Positions 9,138 through 18,228 of a stretch of 64,000 nucleotides of DNA are shown here, in pieces. The translations under genes were made by a program, and so were the position numbers. Position 1 is the stretch's first letter; the number at the start of each line of letters is the position of its first letter. Source of the stretch: Hyphomonadaceae bacterium. Lineage in GTDB: Bacteria; Pseudomonadota; Alphaproteobacteria; Caulobacterales; Aquidulcibacteraceae. The stretch is taken from contig JAEUMP010000007.1 in assembly GCA_016791445.1 (NCBI GenBank), positions 62,001 to 126,000 of the forward strand, written 5' to 3'. Under the pieces are notes generated by a model. It saw only the letters and a list, made by a program, of their open reading frames with translations, was not told the DNA's origin and made no database searches.

Positions 9138-9341
9138 AAGGGACGCCTTGAAACGTCACTTTTCGGCGCATCGGGGTGGCAGATTCGCCGATCGGCGGGA
9201 GCGTTCATATCCGCGCTTCCAGAGCGCTGCGCGGCGATCGGGGACTTGAGGATTTTATAGCACGGATCGCGCGCCAAGGAAAGAACGGGTGGCGGCGTTT
9301 GAAATCGGTCGCGCGGTTTCGCTGACGACAGGTCTGGAGCA

Positions 9342-10034
9342 TTAGTGCTCTGGAGTGTTCGTCGGGCTCACGGGCTCAGCGTCATCGTCAGCCATCTCGC
9401 CGTCGGCGAGAGACTTCACCGCTTCCTTGGAAATGTGCGAGTAAAAAGCGATCTGACCAGTTCGTCCGCTCTCCCTGAGCACTGCTTCGAGCCTGAACGC
9501 GTCAACTGGGCTTGCAAACGGAAACATGGTCCACGTCTTGTCGTTTTGTTCGTAGCCCACGAAGTACGCGACCGGCCGCGCCATTCTCACGTCATTGCCG
9601 GGCAGATCATTCGGCGGAGGGCGATTGCCCGGCAGGAGATCCTCGAATCCGCTGAGCACGGGTAATCCAAGGTCCTCGCCTTCACCGAAACGAAGCAGGC
9701 CCGCACGTCCCTCCGGAGATCCATAGACATCACAGCCCGCGGCCCTCATGGCGAGTTCAATCGCCTGGAAGCTGTCCACGCCCACTGCACATCGCGAGAT
9801 TTCTGTGCCGAGACCGACGATCCGATAGTCACACTTGGAGGCAGATTCAAAGTGCGGCTCAGGAGCCTTGAACATCACCGTCACCTGACTGTCCGGTGAG
9901 CCAATCAGAGTGAACACACGCGTCATGATGTAATCTTCGTCCTGAGCCATAAGGGTCGCGTCTCCGCTGCCTACTGAAGCGCCGACGGTCTGAGCGCGCA
10001 GCCTCGCGGCGTATTCTTCATGTATGCCGAACAT
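9342..10034 (-). CDS. Hypothetical protein
   Basis: Up to 230 residues from ATG 10034. A second start at ATG 9950 (MAQDEDY) has a GGAGA about ten bases upstream and would give 202 residues, so the start is uncertain. The segment VGLGTEISRCAVGVDSFQAIELAMRAAG resembles the small DUF6968-like family (tentative). The C-terminal half, from about 150 (YFVGYEQNDKTWTMFPFASPVDAFRLEAVL), looks like a separate strand-helix unit. No signal peptide or membrane segment. Composition is less GC-rich than its neighbours, and the gene lies between alaS and recA, so it may be an insertion into an older recA-alaS neighbourhood. Confidence 0.75.
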   Translation of the reverse strand: MFGIHEEYAARLRAQTVGASVGSGDATLMAQDEDYIMTRVFTLIGSPDSQVTVMFKAPEPHFESASKCDYRIVGLGTEISRCAVGVDSFQAIELAMRAAGCDVYGSPEGRAGLLRFGEGEDLGLPVLSGFEDLLPGNRPPPNDLPGNDVRMARPVAYFVGYEQNDKTWTMFPFASPVDAFRLEAVLRESGRTGQIAFYSHISKEAVKSLADGEMADDDAEPVSPTNTPEH

Positions 10035-10077
10035 CCGGACAGAGTCATTCCCGAAGACCTCGTCGCCGCCCCCGCAC

Positions 10078-10503
10078 TTACTCCGGCAGGCTCATCGACC
10101 CGTCCGCCGCGAGCGGGAAGAAGGGATTCCACGCCACTTCCCAGAGATGGCCGTCGGGATCGGCGAAGTAGCCGGAGCGGCCGCCCCAGTATGTATCGTG
10201 GGCGGACTTCACCTCCCGCGCGCCGACGGCGACGGCTTCGGCGATGACTGTGTCGACGTCGCCCTTCTCGCGGACATTGTGGGCGAGCGTCACGCCCCGG
10301 AAGCCTTCGCCCGCGGGGGCCATGTCGGCGTCGTCGGCGAGCATGTCCCACGGAAAGATCGCCAGCGCCTGCGCGCCGCAATGGAAGAAGGTGATGTTCG
10401 GATTGCTCGACGACGACGCCTTGAAGCCGAGCGCCTCGTAAAAGGCCCGCGAGCGCGCGAGATCGCGTACGCCGAGCGTCACCAGACTGATGCGCGATTC
10501 CAT
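10078..10503 (-). CDS. VOC (glyoxalase/bleomycin-resistance fold) family protein
   Basis: 141 residues from ATG 10503, chosen because AGGAGA stands seven bases before it and because the VOC fold starts right after (SLVTLGVRDLARSRAFYEALGF). The second half has SGYFADPDGHLWEVAWNPF, the usual metal-site Glu region. A single VOC unit of this length acts as a dimer; the substrate is unknown. Divergent from the SGNH-cupin gene across 92 bases. Confidence 0.9.
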   Translation of the reverse strand: MESRISLVTLGVRDLARSRAFYEALGFKASSSSNPNITFFHCGAQALAIFPWDMLADDADMAPAGEGFRGVTLAHNVREKGDVDTVIAEAVAVGAREVKSAHDTYWGGRSGYFADPDGHLWEVAWNPFFPLAADGSMSLPE

Positions 10504-10595
10504 GTCTCGTCTCCTCTTGCCGATGTCCCGCGGGACAATGAATTTCCGGCGTTTCCCCCGTAGAAGCCTGCGCCGCGACTGGCTAGCGTCGCGCG

Positions 10596-11792
10596 ATGAT
10601 CGCGAAGACCAATACTGCCGCCTTCCTCGTTGCGCTCCTCGCCGCCACCGCCTGTGCGACCGCGCCGCCGACGCCGCCCACACCGATCCCGCCGCCGCCC
10701 CCGCCGAAGATCGTCATCGTCGGCGACTCCACGGCGAGCGACTATGGCCGCGAGCGTTATCCGCGCATGGGCTGGGGCATGGCGCTGCACTGCGAACTCG
10801 ACGCGGCGATCGCGGTGGACAATCGCGCCGTCAGCGGCCGCAGCACCAAGAGCTTCCGCGACGAGGGTCATTGGGATGCTGCGGTCGCGGCGTTGCGGCC
10901 GGGCGACGTGATGCTCATCCAGTTCGGCCACAACGACCAGAAGATCGAGGATCCCACGCGCTATGTGGCGCCGGACGGCCCCTTCGCGGCCAATCTTACG
11001 GCGTTCATCACCGAGGTACGCGCGCGCGGCGCGACGCCCGTGCTGGTCACGCCGGTGGTGCGGCGGAAATTCGTGGACGGACGCCTCGTCGATACGCTGG
11101 GGCCCTATGTGGGCGTGGTGCGCGAGGTCGCGGCGGCGACGGCGACGCCGCTCGTCGATCTGCAGGCCGACAGCGCCGCCTATGTGGATGGACTGGGGCC
11201 GGAGGGATCGAAGCGCATTTACCTGCACTACGGCGCCGACATGCAGTACGCGCCCTACCCGCAGGGCGTGACCGACGACGCGCATTTCAGCGAGACCGGC
11301 GCGCGGGTGATGGCGGGCTTCGTCGCGCAGCGGCTCGCCGCGCTCGAAACGCCCGTGCGGGCGCATGTGCGTCCGCGCGTGGAAGGCTATGACCGTACCG
11401 TGGCGCTGGGGAGCCCACGTTGCGCGGGGCCGGCGCGGCCAATGGTCGTCGTCGACGAGAACGCGGTGAGGCGCGAGGAGCCGCCGCCGCATGGCGCGAT
11501 CGGAACGAGCACCGCCTATCGCCTGAGCGACGCCGCGCCGGCGCGGCAGATGGAATTCCGCAAGCGCACTTTGGCGCGCGGCGCCGCCATCGGCCTGCAC
11601 CCGATCGAACATGACGAGGTCTATTACGTCGTCTCCGGCGAAGGCGTGGTGACGTCGGACGGCGTGAGCACGCCGCTGCGCGCAGGGATGGCGGCCTATC
11701 TGTATGACGGCGCCGTGGTGGGCATACGGCAGACGGGCTCGGCGCCGCTGACGCTCATCATCGCCTATCCGCTGGACGCGCGAACGCCCTGA
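10596..11792 (+). CDS. Exported SGNH/GDSL hydrolase fused to a C-terminal cupin domain
   Basis: 398 residues. A signal peptide, possibly of lipoprotein type (Cys20), is followed by a Pro-rich linker (24-37). The SGNH hydrolase shows block I GDST (Ser45), block II AVSGRSTKSF (Gly81), block III GHND (Asn113) and block V DDAH (Asp227/His230), close to rhamnogalacturonan acetylesterases. From about 285 to the end is a single cupin barrel (GLHPIEHDEVYYVVSGEGVV, then PLRAGMAAYLYDG). Such esterases remove acetyl groups from plant or microbial polysaccharides; the role of the fused cupin is unknown. The frame is continuous across both domains, so this is a true fusion. Convergent with recA. Confidence 0.88.
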   Translation: MIAKTNTAAFLVALLAATACATAPPTPPTPIPPPPPPKIVIVGDSTASDYGRERYPRMGWGMALHCELDAAIAVDNRAVSGRSTKSFRDEGHWDAAVAALRPGDVMLIQFGHNDQKIEDPTRYVAPDGPFAANLTAFITEVRARGATPVLVTPVVRRKFVDGRLVDTLGPYVGVVREVAAATATPLVDLQADSAAYVDGLGPEGSKRIYLHYGADMQYAPYPQGVTDDAHFSETGARVMAGFVAQRLAALETPVRAHVRPRVEGYDRTVALGSPRCAGPARPMVVVDENAVRREEPPPHGAIGTSTAYRLSDAAPARQMEFRKRTLARGAAIGLHPIEHDEVYYVVSGEGVVTSDGVSTPLRAGMAAYLYDGAVVGIRQTGSAPLTLIIAYPLDARTP

Positions 11793-11821
11793 CGGGGCGG
11801 AGCAGCGGACCGCGTCAGGGC
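11786..11821. terminator. Possible terminator hairpin at the SGNH-cupin stop
   Basis: A perfect nine-base inverted repeat, GCCCTGACG and CGTCAGGGC, spans the stop codon of the SGNH-cupin gene with an 18-base loop. No T-run follows, so it may be a factor-dependent site or a stability hairpin between two convergent genes. Confidence 0.35.
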
Positions 11822-11938
11822 GCATCGCAAGATGCCGGCCGGCCGAACCATCGGCACGGGAGATGGGGCTGACCGAAGACCCGGCCGACCGGCTTCGCGA
11901 CGGGTGGGGGCTGGCCGCCCGCCGCAATCCGATTGGGT

Positions 11939-13003
<1,065 letters not shown>

Positions 13004-13083
13004 TGATTTCTCACCCCTAATCCGACTCCCGGAAGCGGAACAGCCCGCGTCGCGATAAGTCTGCGTACCACGTTTGTTCCACG

Positions 13084-13098
13084 GAACACAAGGGGAAC
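13084..13098 (-). promoter_or_regulatory. SOS (LexA) box of recA
   Basis: GAAC-N7-GAAC on the plus strand (13084-13087 and 13095-13098), i.e. GTTC-N7-GTTC toward recA. This is the direct-repeat LexA operator known from alphaproteobacteria. It sits upstream of recA, the classical SOS gene, which makes the call strong. Confidence 0.85.
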
Positions 13099-13203
13099 GA
13101 CAAAGGTATTTTCGGGGCGTGGTTAAGGGGTTGGATACCCGGCCGTTGCACGCGCGCGCGGGCGCGGCCACTGTCGAGGCGGCCCGGTCGGGGAGTTTGA
13201 CCC

Positions 13204-13872
13204 ATGCGGATTTCCCATGCGCTCGCGGGTGCGGCTCTGGTCTGCACGAGCCTGTCGTCCGCCGCCGCGCAATCCGGCCCCCCGCAATCCGGCCAGCCGC
13301 CGTCCGCCCGGCCCGCCGTCACCGCCGAGGCGATCATCGCCGCCTCCGACGCCGACGGGCACTTCTACGCCGAGCCCTCCGACGATCCGGCATTCGTGCA
13401 GGCGCGCAGCCTGCGCAGCGGCTTGCGCTGCAGGTTCGACATCGAGGCCGGCGGGCGCATCACCGTTTTCCCGTCCCGTCCCGGCGCGACCGCGCCTGGC
13501 GACGATGTCGGCTGCAACACGCCGTCCGGCGCCAACCAGATCACGCTCTACGCCACGCGCTACGGCGTTCCCACGAGCACATCCGCGCAGCTTGAAGAAG
13601 CCGTCGTCGCGATCCGCGAGCGGTTCGAGGTGCGCAAGGAGCTGCGCGCGACGACGCCGGCGCGGCCCCACGATGTCGGGATACGCACGTTTCTCATCTG
13701 CCGCGACGACGGCGTGCTCGCGACGCGCGTCGCCGTGGCGATCGTGGACGGCTGGGTGCTGAAGATGCGATTCACCGGCGCGGAAGCGGCGCTGCCGACG
13801 GCGGACAAGCTGTGGGCGGAGGCGCTCGCGGACTTCGAAGGCGCCGGACGCGCCGTGCGGCCCGGCATCTGA
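13204..13872 (+). CDS. Secreted hypothetical protein
   Basis: 222 residues with a signal peptide (cleavage near SSAAAQ, residue 23) and a Pro/Gly/Ser-rich segment. The mature part carries a compact domain with three or four cysteines ([30 protein letters not shown]). I do not recognise a family. It is transcribed divergently from recA with about 200 bases between the starts, and is followed by the VWA gene after 47 bases. Confidence 0.8.
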   Translation: MRISHALAGAALVCTSLSSAAAQSGPPQSGQPPSARPAVTAEAIIAASDADGHFYAEPSDDPAFVQARSLRSGLRCRFDIEAGGRITVFPSRPGATAPGDDVGCNTPSGANQITLYATRYGVPTSTSAQLEEAVVAIRERFEVRKELRATTPARPHDVGIRTFLICRDDGVLATRVAVAIVDGWVLKMRFTGAEAALPTADKLWAEALADFEGAGRAVRPGI

Positions 13873-13919
13873 ACGAGGCGGCCTTTACTCCGCGCCCGCC
13901 CGCCCCCATCCTGCGGCCC

Positions 13920-15098
13920 ATGTTCCAGCGCTTCTTCACCGAGCTTCGCCAGGCGAAGGTTCCGGTTTCCCTAAAGGAATATCTCGTGCTGCTCGAGGCG
14001 CTCGAGAAGGACGTGATCCCGCCGCTGGTGGATGACTTCTACTATCTCTCGCGCGCCGCGCTGGTGAAGGACGAGCGCCACATCGACCGCTTCGACCAGG
14101 TGTTCGGCCACGTCTTCAAGGGCGCGGAATTCACCGCCGACGTCATCGACGCGATGATCCCCGCCGACTGGCTTAAGGCGCTGACCGAAAAATACCTTAC
14201 CGAAGAAGAGAAGCAGCAGATCGAGGATCTCGGCGGCTGGGACAAGCTGATGGAGACGCTGGCCGAGCGCCTCAAGGAACAGAAGGAACGCCACGAGGGC
14301 GGCAACAAGTGGATCGGCTCGGGCGGCACCTCGCCGTTCGGCAACAACGGCTACAATCCCGAAGGCGTGCGCATCGGCCAGGACAAGGGCCGCCATGGGC
14401 GCGCGGTGAAGGTCTGGGACAAGCGCGAGTACAAGAATCTCGACGACCAGGTCGAACTCGGCACGCGCAACATCAAGGTGGCGCTGCGCCGCCTGCGGAA
14501 ATTCGCGCGGCAAGGCGCGCCGGACGAGCTCGATCTCGACGGCACCATCAAGGAGACCGCGCGGCAGGGCTATCTCGACATCGTCATGCGCCCCGAACGG
14601 CGCAACACGATCAAGGTGCTGATCTTCTTCGACATCGGCGGCTCGATGGATCCGCACATCAAGATGTGCGAGGAGCTGTTCAGCGCAGCGCGCACCGAGT
14701 TCAAGCACCTCGAATATTTCTACTTCCACAACTGCCTCTACGAGCAGGTCTGGAAGGACAACCGCCGCCGCAACACCGAGAAGCTCAATACGTGGGAGGT
14801 GCTCCACAAGTACCCGCACGACTACAAGGTTCTCTTCGTCGGCGACGCGACCATGAGCCCCTACGAGATCACCTATCCCGGCGGTTCGGTGGAGCACTGG
14901 AACGAAGAGCCGGGCGCGGTGTGGCTGCACCGCGTGAAGGAAATCTACGAGAGCCTCGTCTGGCTCAATCCCACGCCCGAACAGCACTGGTCCCACACGC
15001 CGAGCGTCGGCGTCATTCGCGACATCATCGGCCCGGAACGCATGTTCCCGCTGACGCTGAAGGGGCTGGATGGGGCGATGCGGGAGTTGAGCCGATAG
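13920..15098 (+). CDS. VWA-domain protein, CoxE-like
   Basis: 392 residues from ATG 13920, where the conserved MFQRFFTELRQAKVPVSLKEYLVLLEAL start is found. The N-terminal half is helical; the C-terminal half holds a von Willebrand A domain with a variant metal site DIGGSMDP in place of DxSxS. Relatives occur beside MoxR-type AAA ATPases and help assemble or activate metalloenzymes such as CO dehydrogenase; no MoxR gene is seen here. The stop TAG overlaps the GTG start of the next gene. Confidence 0.9.
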   Translation: MFQRFFTELRQAKVPVSLKEYLVLLEALEKDVIPPLVDDFYYLSRAALVKDERHIDRFDQVFGHVFKGAEFTADVIDAMIPADWLKALTEKYLTEEEKQQIEDLGGWDKLMETLAERLKEQKERHEGGNKWIGSGGTSPFGNNGYNPEGVRIGQDKGRHGRAVKVWDKREYKNLDDQVELGTRNIKVALRRLRKFARQGAPDELDLDGTIKETARQGYLDIVMRPERRNTIKVLIFFDIGGSMDPHIKMCEELFSAARTEFKHLEYFYFHNCLYEQVWKDNRRRNTEKLNTWEVLHKYPHDYKVLFVGDATMSPYEITYPGGSVEHWNEEPGAVWLHRVKEIYESLVWLNPTPEQHWSHTPSVGVIRDIIGPERMFPLTLKGLDGAMRELSR

Positions 15099-15721
15099 TG
15101 TCTGATGGAGTAATCATCGTCAGAAGCTACAGTTCTTTCGACGATGAGTTTCCTGAAGTAACAATCGGGCCGAGGACAGGCTCCGCGAAGCGCACGCAGT
15201 CCGACACCGAGCGTTGGGTCTGTCGGCTTGCGATGAAAGCGTGCCTAGAATCTGGCGTTATCTGCGCACCTTTTCGAATTCGCAGCATCCCCAATACGCC
15301 GATCTGCCGCACGCCGGACTTTGAGCTATGCCAGTCGTCAGGGATTTCATTTGTTGAGATCACTGAAGCTACAGACCCCGCAGATCAGCGCGAATTCACA
15401 CTCTCAGAGCGTGCTGGCGAGGCATGTTTCAGCGGGGATCACGGCGGGCGCGGCAGCGGCGGATTTGCCGGAGACATGCCCGAGCGGCTAGTTGCTCAGG
15501 ACGTACTATCGGCAATCGAGAAGAAGCGCGCGCACTACGATGAGTGGACGAGGGCACGAACGTTGTTGGCCATCTACCCCAACTCAAGCCCAGCGCCCGC
15601 GCTAACTCGGGAACGGTTGACAGCCGTGATGCCGAACAGCCTGCTTAGCGAGCATGGATTCATGGGAGTGATTGTCGTTACGCCAAAGTGGAGCATCATT
15701 CATCACGTCTCGCAACGCTGA
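15098..15721 (+). CDS. Unrecognised protein, AT-richer than neighbours
   Basis: 207 residues from GTG 15098, which shares one base with the previous stop and has GGAG eleven bases upstream. No signal peptide or membrane segment. The middle has TPDFELCQSSGISFVEITEAT, i.e. a D followed about 14 residues later by E-x-T at the end of a hydrophobic strand, reminiscent of but not matching the PD-(D/E)xK nuclease core. Base composition is visibly less GC-rich than the flanking genes and codon choice is more mixed, consistent with recent acquisition. No function assigned. Confidence 0.65.
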   Translation: MSDGVIIVRSYSSFDDEFPEVTIGPRTGSAKRTQSDTERWVCRLAMKACLESGVICAPFRIRSIPNTPICRTPDFELCQSSGISFVEITEATDPADQREFTLSERAGEACFSGDHGGRGSGGFAGDMPERLVAQDVLSAIEKKRAHYDEWTRARTLLAIYPNSSPAPALTRERLTAVMPNSLLSEHGFMGVIVVTPKWSIIHHVSQR

Positions 15722-15729
15722 CCAAAGCC

Positions 15730-16326
15730 ATGAACAACGCGGACTCCAAAACCATCGCCTTCTACGACCGCGACGCCGAAACCTATGCGCAAAGCGCCAT
15801 CGATCACGGCGTGCGCGACAGCCTTGCACGGTTTCAAGCCGGCCTTCCACGCAACGCGCGCGTGCTCGACTACGGCTGCGGCGCGGGACAGGAATCCGCG
15901 TGGCTTGCGAAGCAAGGCCACGTCGTCGACGCGATGGACGCCTCTCCCGGACTCGCTGCGGAAGCGAAGCGGCGATTCGGCATCGATGTGATCGTCGCTG
16001 ACTTTCTCGCGCTGAATGCGCGCGATGCCTACGACGGCGTCTGGGCCGGCGCGTCGTTGCACCATGCGCAAACGGACGATCTTCCCGAGATCATCACCCG
16101 CGTCGCGACGGCGCTGAAACCGGGCGGCGTGTTCGCGGGCATCCTCAAGGCCGGCGAGGATCGCCGCGACAGCCTCGGCCGCTTCTACTGCGGGATCGAC
16201 GCCGCGCGATTCCGCGCAATGCTCGAAGCGGCCGCCTTCACACACCTCGACATGCGCGACTCGGTTGGAAGCGGCTACGATCAGGTCGATACGCCGTGGA
16301 TCATCTTCGCCGCGCGCAAGGCCTGA
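15730..16326 (+). CDS. Class I SAM-dependent methyltransferase
   Basis: 198 residues from ATG 15730. Motif I is VLDYGCGAGQESAWLAKQG, with the acidic end of strand 2 at VVDAMDASPG; strand 4 is YDGVWAGASLHHA. The small size and the KPGGVF motif resemble the UbiE/tellurite-type methyltransferases that act on small molecules. Substrate unknown. It is followed after three bases by the oxidase gene, so they are probably cotranscribed. Confidence 0.88.
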   Translation: MNNADSKTIAFYDRDAETYAQSAIDHGVRDSLARFQAGLPRNARVLDYGCGAGQESAWLAKQGHVVDAMDASPGLAAEAKRRFGIDVIVADFLALNARDAYDGVWAGASLHHAQTDDLPEIITRVATALKPGGVFAGILKAGEDRRDSLGRFYCGIDAARFRAMLEAAAFTHLDMRDSVGSGYDQVDTPWIIFAARKA

Positions 16327-16329
16327 GAC

Positions 16330-17511
16330 ATGAACCTTCGCCCTGATCGCCGCCTCGTCCTGCTCGCCGGACTCGGCGCGTCCGCCTGCGCGACGGCGCC
16401 CGCCGCGACGCCTGCCCTTTCCGGCTTCGCCCGCCCGCGTCTGGCGCCGATCCGCATGGAGATGCAGCGGATCACGCGCATCACCGTCTGCACGCGTCCG
16501 TTCCGCCCTGCGGGCCCGCGGCTCGATGTCGAAAATGTCGCCGGCAAGCGCGTGGTGCACAATTACGGGCATGGCGGTTCGGGGTGGTCGCTCGCGTGGG
16601 GATCGGCGGAGATCGTCGCGCAAAAGGCGCTCGACGGCGGTGCGAAGGACATCGCCGTGATCGGCTGCGGCGCGCTCGGCCTCACGGCGGCGCTCACGCT
16701 GCAGCGCGCGGGCGCGAAGGTGACGATCTATGCCAAGGAACGGACGCCCGACACGCGCTCGGCGCGCGCAAGCGGCACCTGGTCCCCCGACAGCCGCATC
16801 GCCGACGCCGACAAGGTCGACGCGCAATTCCCCGCGCTGTGGGAGCGCATGACGCGCAAGACCTACGGCGAATGGCAGCACTATCTCGGCATGCCGGGCG
16901 AACCGGTGGCGTGGACCGACCGCTACAATCTCTACGACACGCCGCGCATTGTGGCGGCAATTCCGAGGCCCGAACGCGCGCGCGATCCGGGCGAGATCCA
17001 CTTTGCCGAATACAGCGCGCGCGTGCGCGATCTCTCGCCGCCGTTCCGCGAACTGGAGGCGCACGAGCATCCCTTCCCCGTGCCGCGCGTCCGCCAGGGC
17101 ACGGTGATGATGTTCAACGTCGCCGAGCTTGCGCACATGCTGACGCGCGATTTCCTGACCGAAGGCGGGCGCATCGTGCAGACGGAATTTCACACGCCCG
17201 CCGATCTCGCGCGGCTCAGTGAACCTGTCGTCGTCAACTGCACGGGCTATGGCGCACGCGCCTTGTGGAAAGACGAAACGCTCACGCCTGTGCGCGGACA
17301 GATCGCCTGGCTCGCGCCGCAGCCGGAGGCGCGCTACGGCGTGCGTTATCGCGGCATCTCGGTGATCTCACGGCCGGACGGCATCGTCGTGCAACAGACT
17401 GGAACGAGCGACATGTGGGGAGTCGGCGTCGCCGACGAAACGCCCGATCGTGCCGAGACCGAAGACGCCGTGCGCACAATGGCGACCGTATTCGCCCGCG
17501 CGCGCACATGA
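16330..17511 (+). CDS. D-amino-acid-oxidase-like FAD enzyme with N-terminal placement of the C-terminal signature
   Basis: 393 residues. The N-terminus has RR followed by a hydrophobic stretch and ASAC, suggesting Tat or lipoprotein export. The DAO signature HNYGHGGSGWSLAWGSA is at 77-93, preceded by PFRP (Arg59, equivalent to the carboxylate-binding Arg283 of human DAO). The FAD-binding VIGCGALGLTAALTL follows at 110-124. In ordinary DAOs the dinucleotide motif is at the extreme N-terminus and the HNYGHGG signature at the extreme C-terminus. Here the chain ends after VVNCTGYGARAL...VRGQI, just where the usual C-terminal segment would begin. This is the order expected of a circular permutation. 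It probably oxidises D-amino acids or similar amines outside the cytosol (inference). Confidence 0.85.
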   Translation: MNLRPDRRLVLLAGLGASACATAPAATPALSGFARPRLAPIRMEMQRITRITVCTRPFRPAGPRLDVENVAGKRVVHNYGHGGSGWSLAWGSAEIVAQKALDGGAKDIAVIGCGALGLTAALTLQRAGAKVTIYAKERTPDTRSARASGTWSPDSRIADADKVDAQFPALWERMTRKTYGEWQHYLGMPGEPVAWTDRYNLYDTPRIVAAIPRPERARDPGEIHFAEYSARVRDLSPPFRELEAHEHPFPVPRVRQGTVMMFNVAELAHMLTRDFLTEGGRIVQTEFHTPADLARLSEPVVVNCTGYGARALWKDETLTPVRGQIAWLAPQPEARYGVRYRGISVISRPDGIVVQQTGTSDMWGVGVADETPDRAETEDAVRTMATVFARART

Positions 17512-17517
17512 ACGTCC

Positions 17518-17733
17518 ATTAGGGGGAAACGCGAGGGCTAATCCCCTCGCCGCACGGACCGCCGGCGCCCCGCCGGCAAACCGTTTCCCCTTGGCGCACA
17601 AGGAGGCCGGCGAGGGCGCCGGCGGTCCTGATCCCAAAAAACAGCAAATCAATCCGACCGGGTCCGGACCCGGGCCACACTCCTCCCACGTCGCGTCGGC
17701 ATGGTTCCGGCGCCGCGAAGAGGAGAGCCACAG
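17518..17733 (+). repeat. Conserved structured leader of repeated locus, copy A
   Basis: Shares blocks with the leader at 45684-45865: ATTAGGGGGA at the start, TGGCGCACAAGG in the middle, then CAGCAAA, CAATCCGACCGGGTC, CACTCCTCCCACGTCGCGTC and CGCCGCGAAGAGGAGAGC before the start codon. Copy A has strong inverted repeats: GGGGAAACG/CGTTTCCCC (17523-17531 and 17582-17590) and GGACCGCCGGCGCCC/GGGCGCCGGCGGTCC (17556-17570 and 17614-17628), which cross each other. CTCCTC (17680-17685) is complementary to GAGGAG of the ribosome site (17720-17725). It probably carries the promoter and a 5' UTR. Confidence 0.75.
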
Positions 17734-18228
17734 ATGCAGATCGCGAAACCGCTACGTCACCGCCGCGCCGCTTACGCCGCCGCTGCGCGCGAAATCCATC
17801 TGTGGCTGCTGCAAGTGCTCGCCTGGGTCGCAGCGCGCGTGCGCCTGCCGCGCGTGTTGCGTCTCGATTTCCAGGACGAAGTGAGAAAGGCGCGACGCGA
17901 CATTCGCAAGCTGATCTTCCTCAGCATGTGTTCGCGCCTGACCTTCCGACGCGATCACCCGACCTTCACGCACCATCCGCACGGAATCCTTGGCTACCAA
18001 CGCCGCAAGATCCGCATCATTCACGCCTTCACGCGCGGGATTCCCCTGCGCACGATCCGCGACATGCGCGATGCGCTCGCGAATTTCGACAAAGTGGTGA
18101 AGTGCGCCACATTGCGGTTGCCCCGCACAGGCGCAACGCCCGGCGCCATCGTCACGGTCATCGCCGTGACGATCGCCCTCGGCGTGCAGATCATCGCGCG
18201 CGAAACCGAAGCCGCAGACACGTCATGA
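17734..18228 (+). CDS. Repeated-locus small basic protein, copy A
   Basis: 164 residues from ATG 17734, with AGGAGAG six bases upstream; the upstream ATG 17701 lies in the conserved leader. Paralogous to the proteins at 45866-46360 (over half identical by eye) and 61626-62129 (more distant). Shared features are LWLL..LAW in an N-terminal hydrophobic helix, a KARRD..K.L stretch, then a basic segment with TRGI.LRTIRDM and a final EAADTS. A hydrophobic segment (GAIVTVIAVTIALGVQII, about 137-154) suggests membrane association. No enzyme motif, HUH transposase motif or known family recognised. Flanked by conserved leader and 3' modules. Confidence 0.75.
   Translation: MQIAKPLRHRRAAYAAAAREIHLWLLQVLAWVAARVRLPRVLRLDFQDEVRKARRDIRKLIFLSMCSRLTFRRDHPTFTHHPHGILGYQRRKIRIIHAFTRGIPLRTIRDMRDALANFDKVVKCATLRLPRTGATPGAIVTVIAVTIALGVQIIARETEAADTS

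Larger units (their letters stand above)
8963..9341. other. 379-base intergenic region upstream of alaS
   Basis: No convincing coding region. It holds the LexA-box-like repeat near the alaS start and two and a third copies of a 20-base tandem repeat (9091-9137). The rest is GC-rich sequence without recognisable RNA genes. The short open frames here lack ribosome sites and normal composition. Confidence 0.6.

Noticed and set aside
9002-9277. Possible small gene between alaS and the hypothetical gene
   Set aside because: No ribosome site, no conserved features, and it includes the tandem repeat.
17734-18228. Copies A-C as REP-associated tyrosine transposases
   Set aside because: No HUH motif or catalytic Tyr pattern in any of the three proteins.
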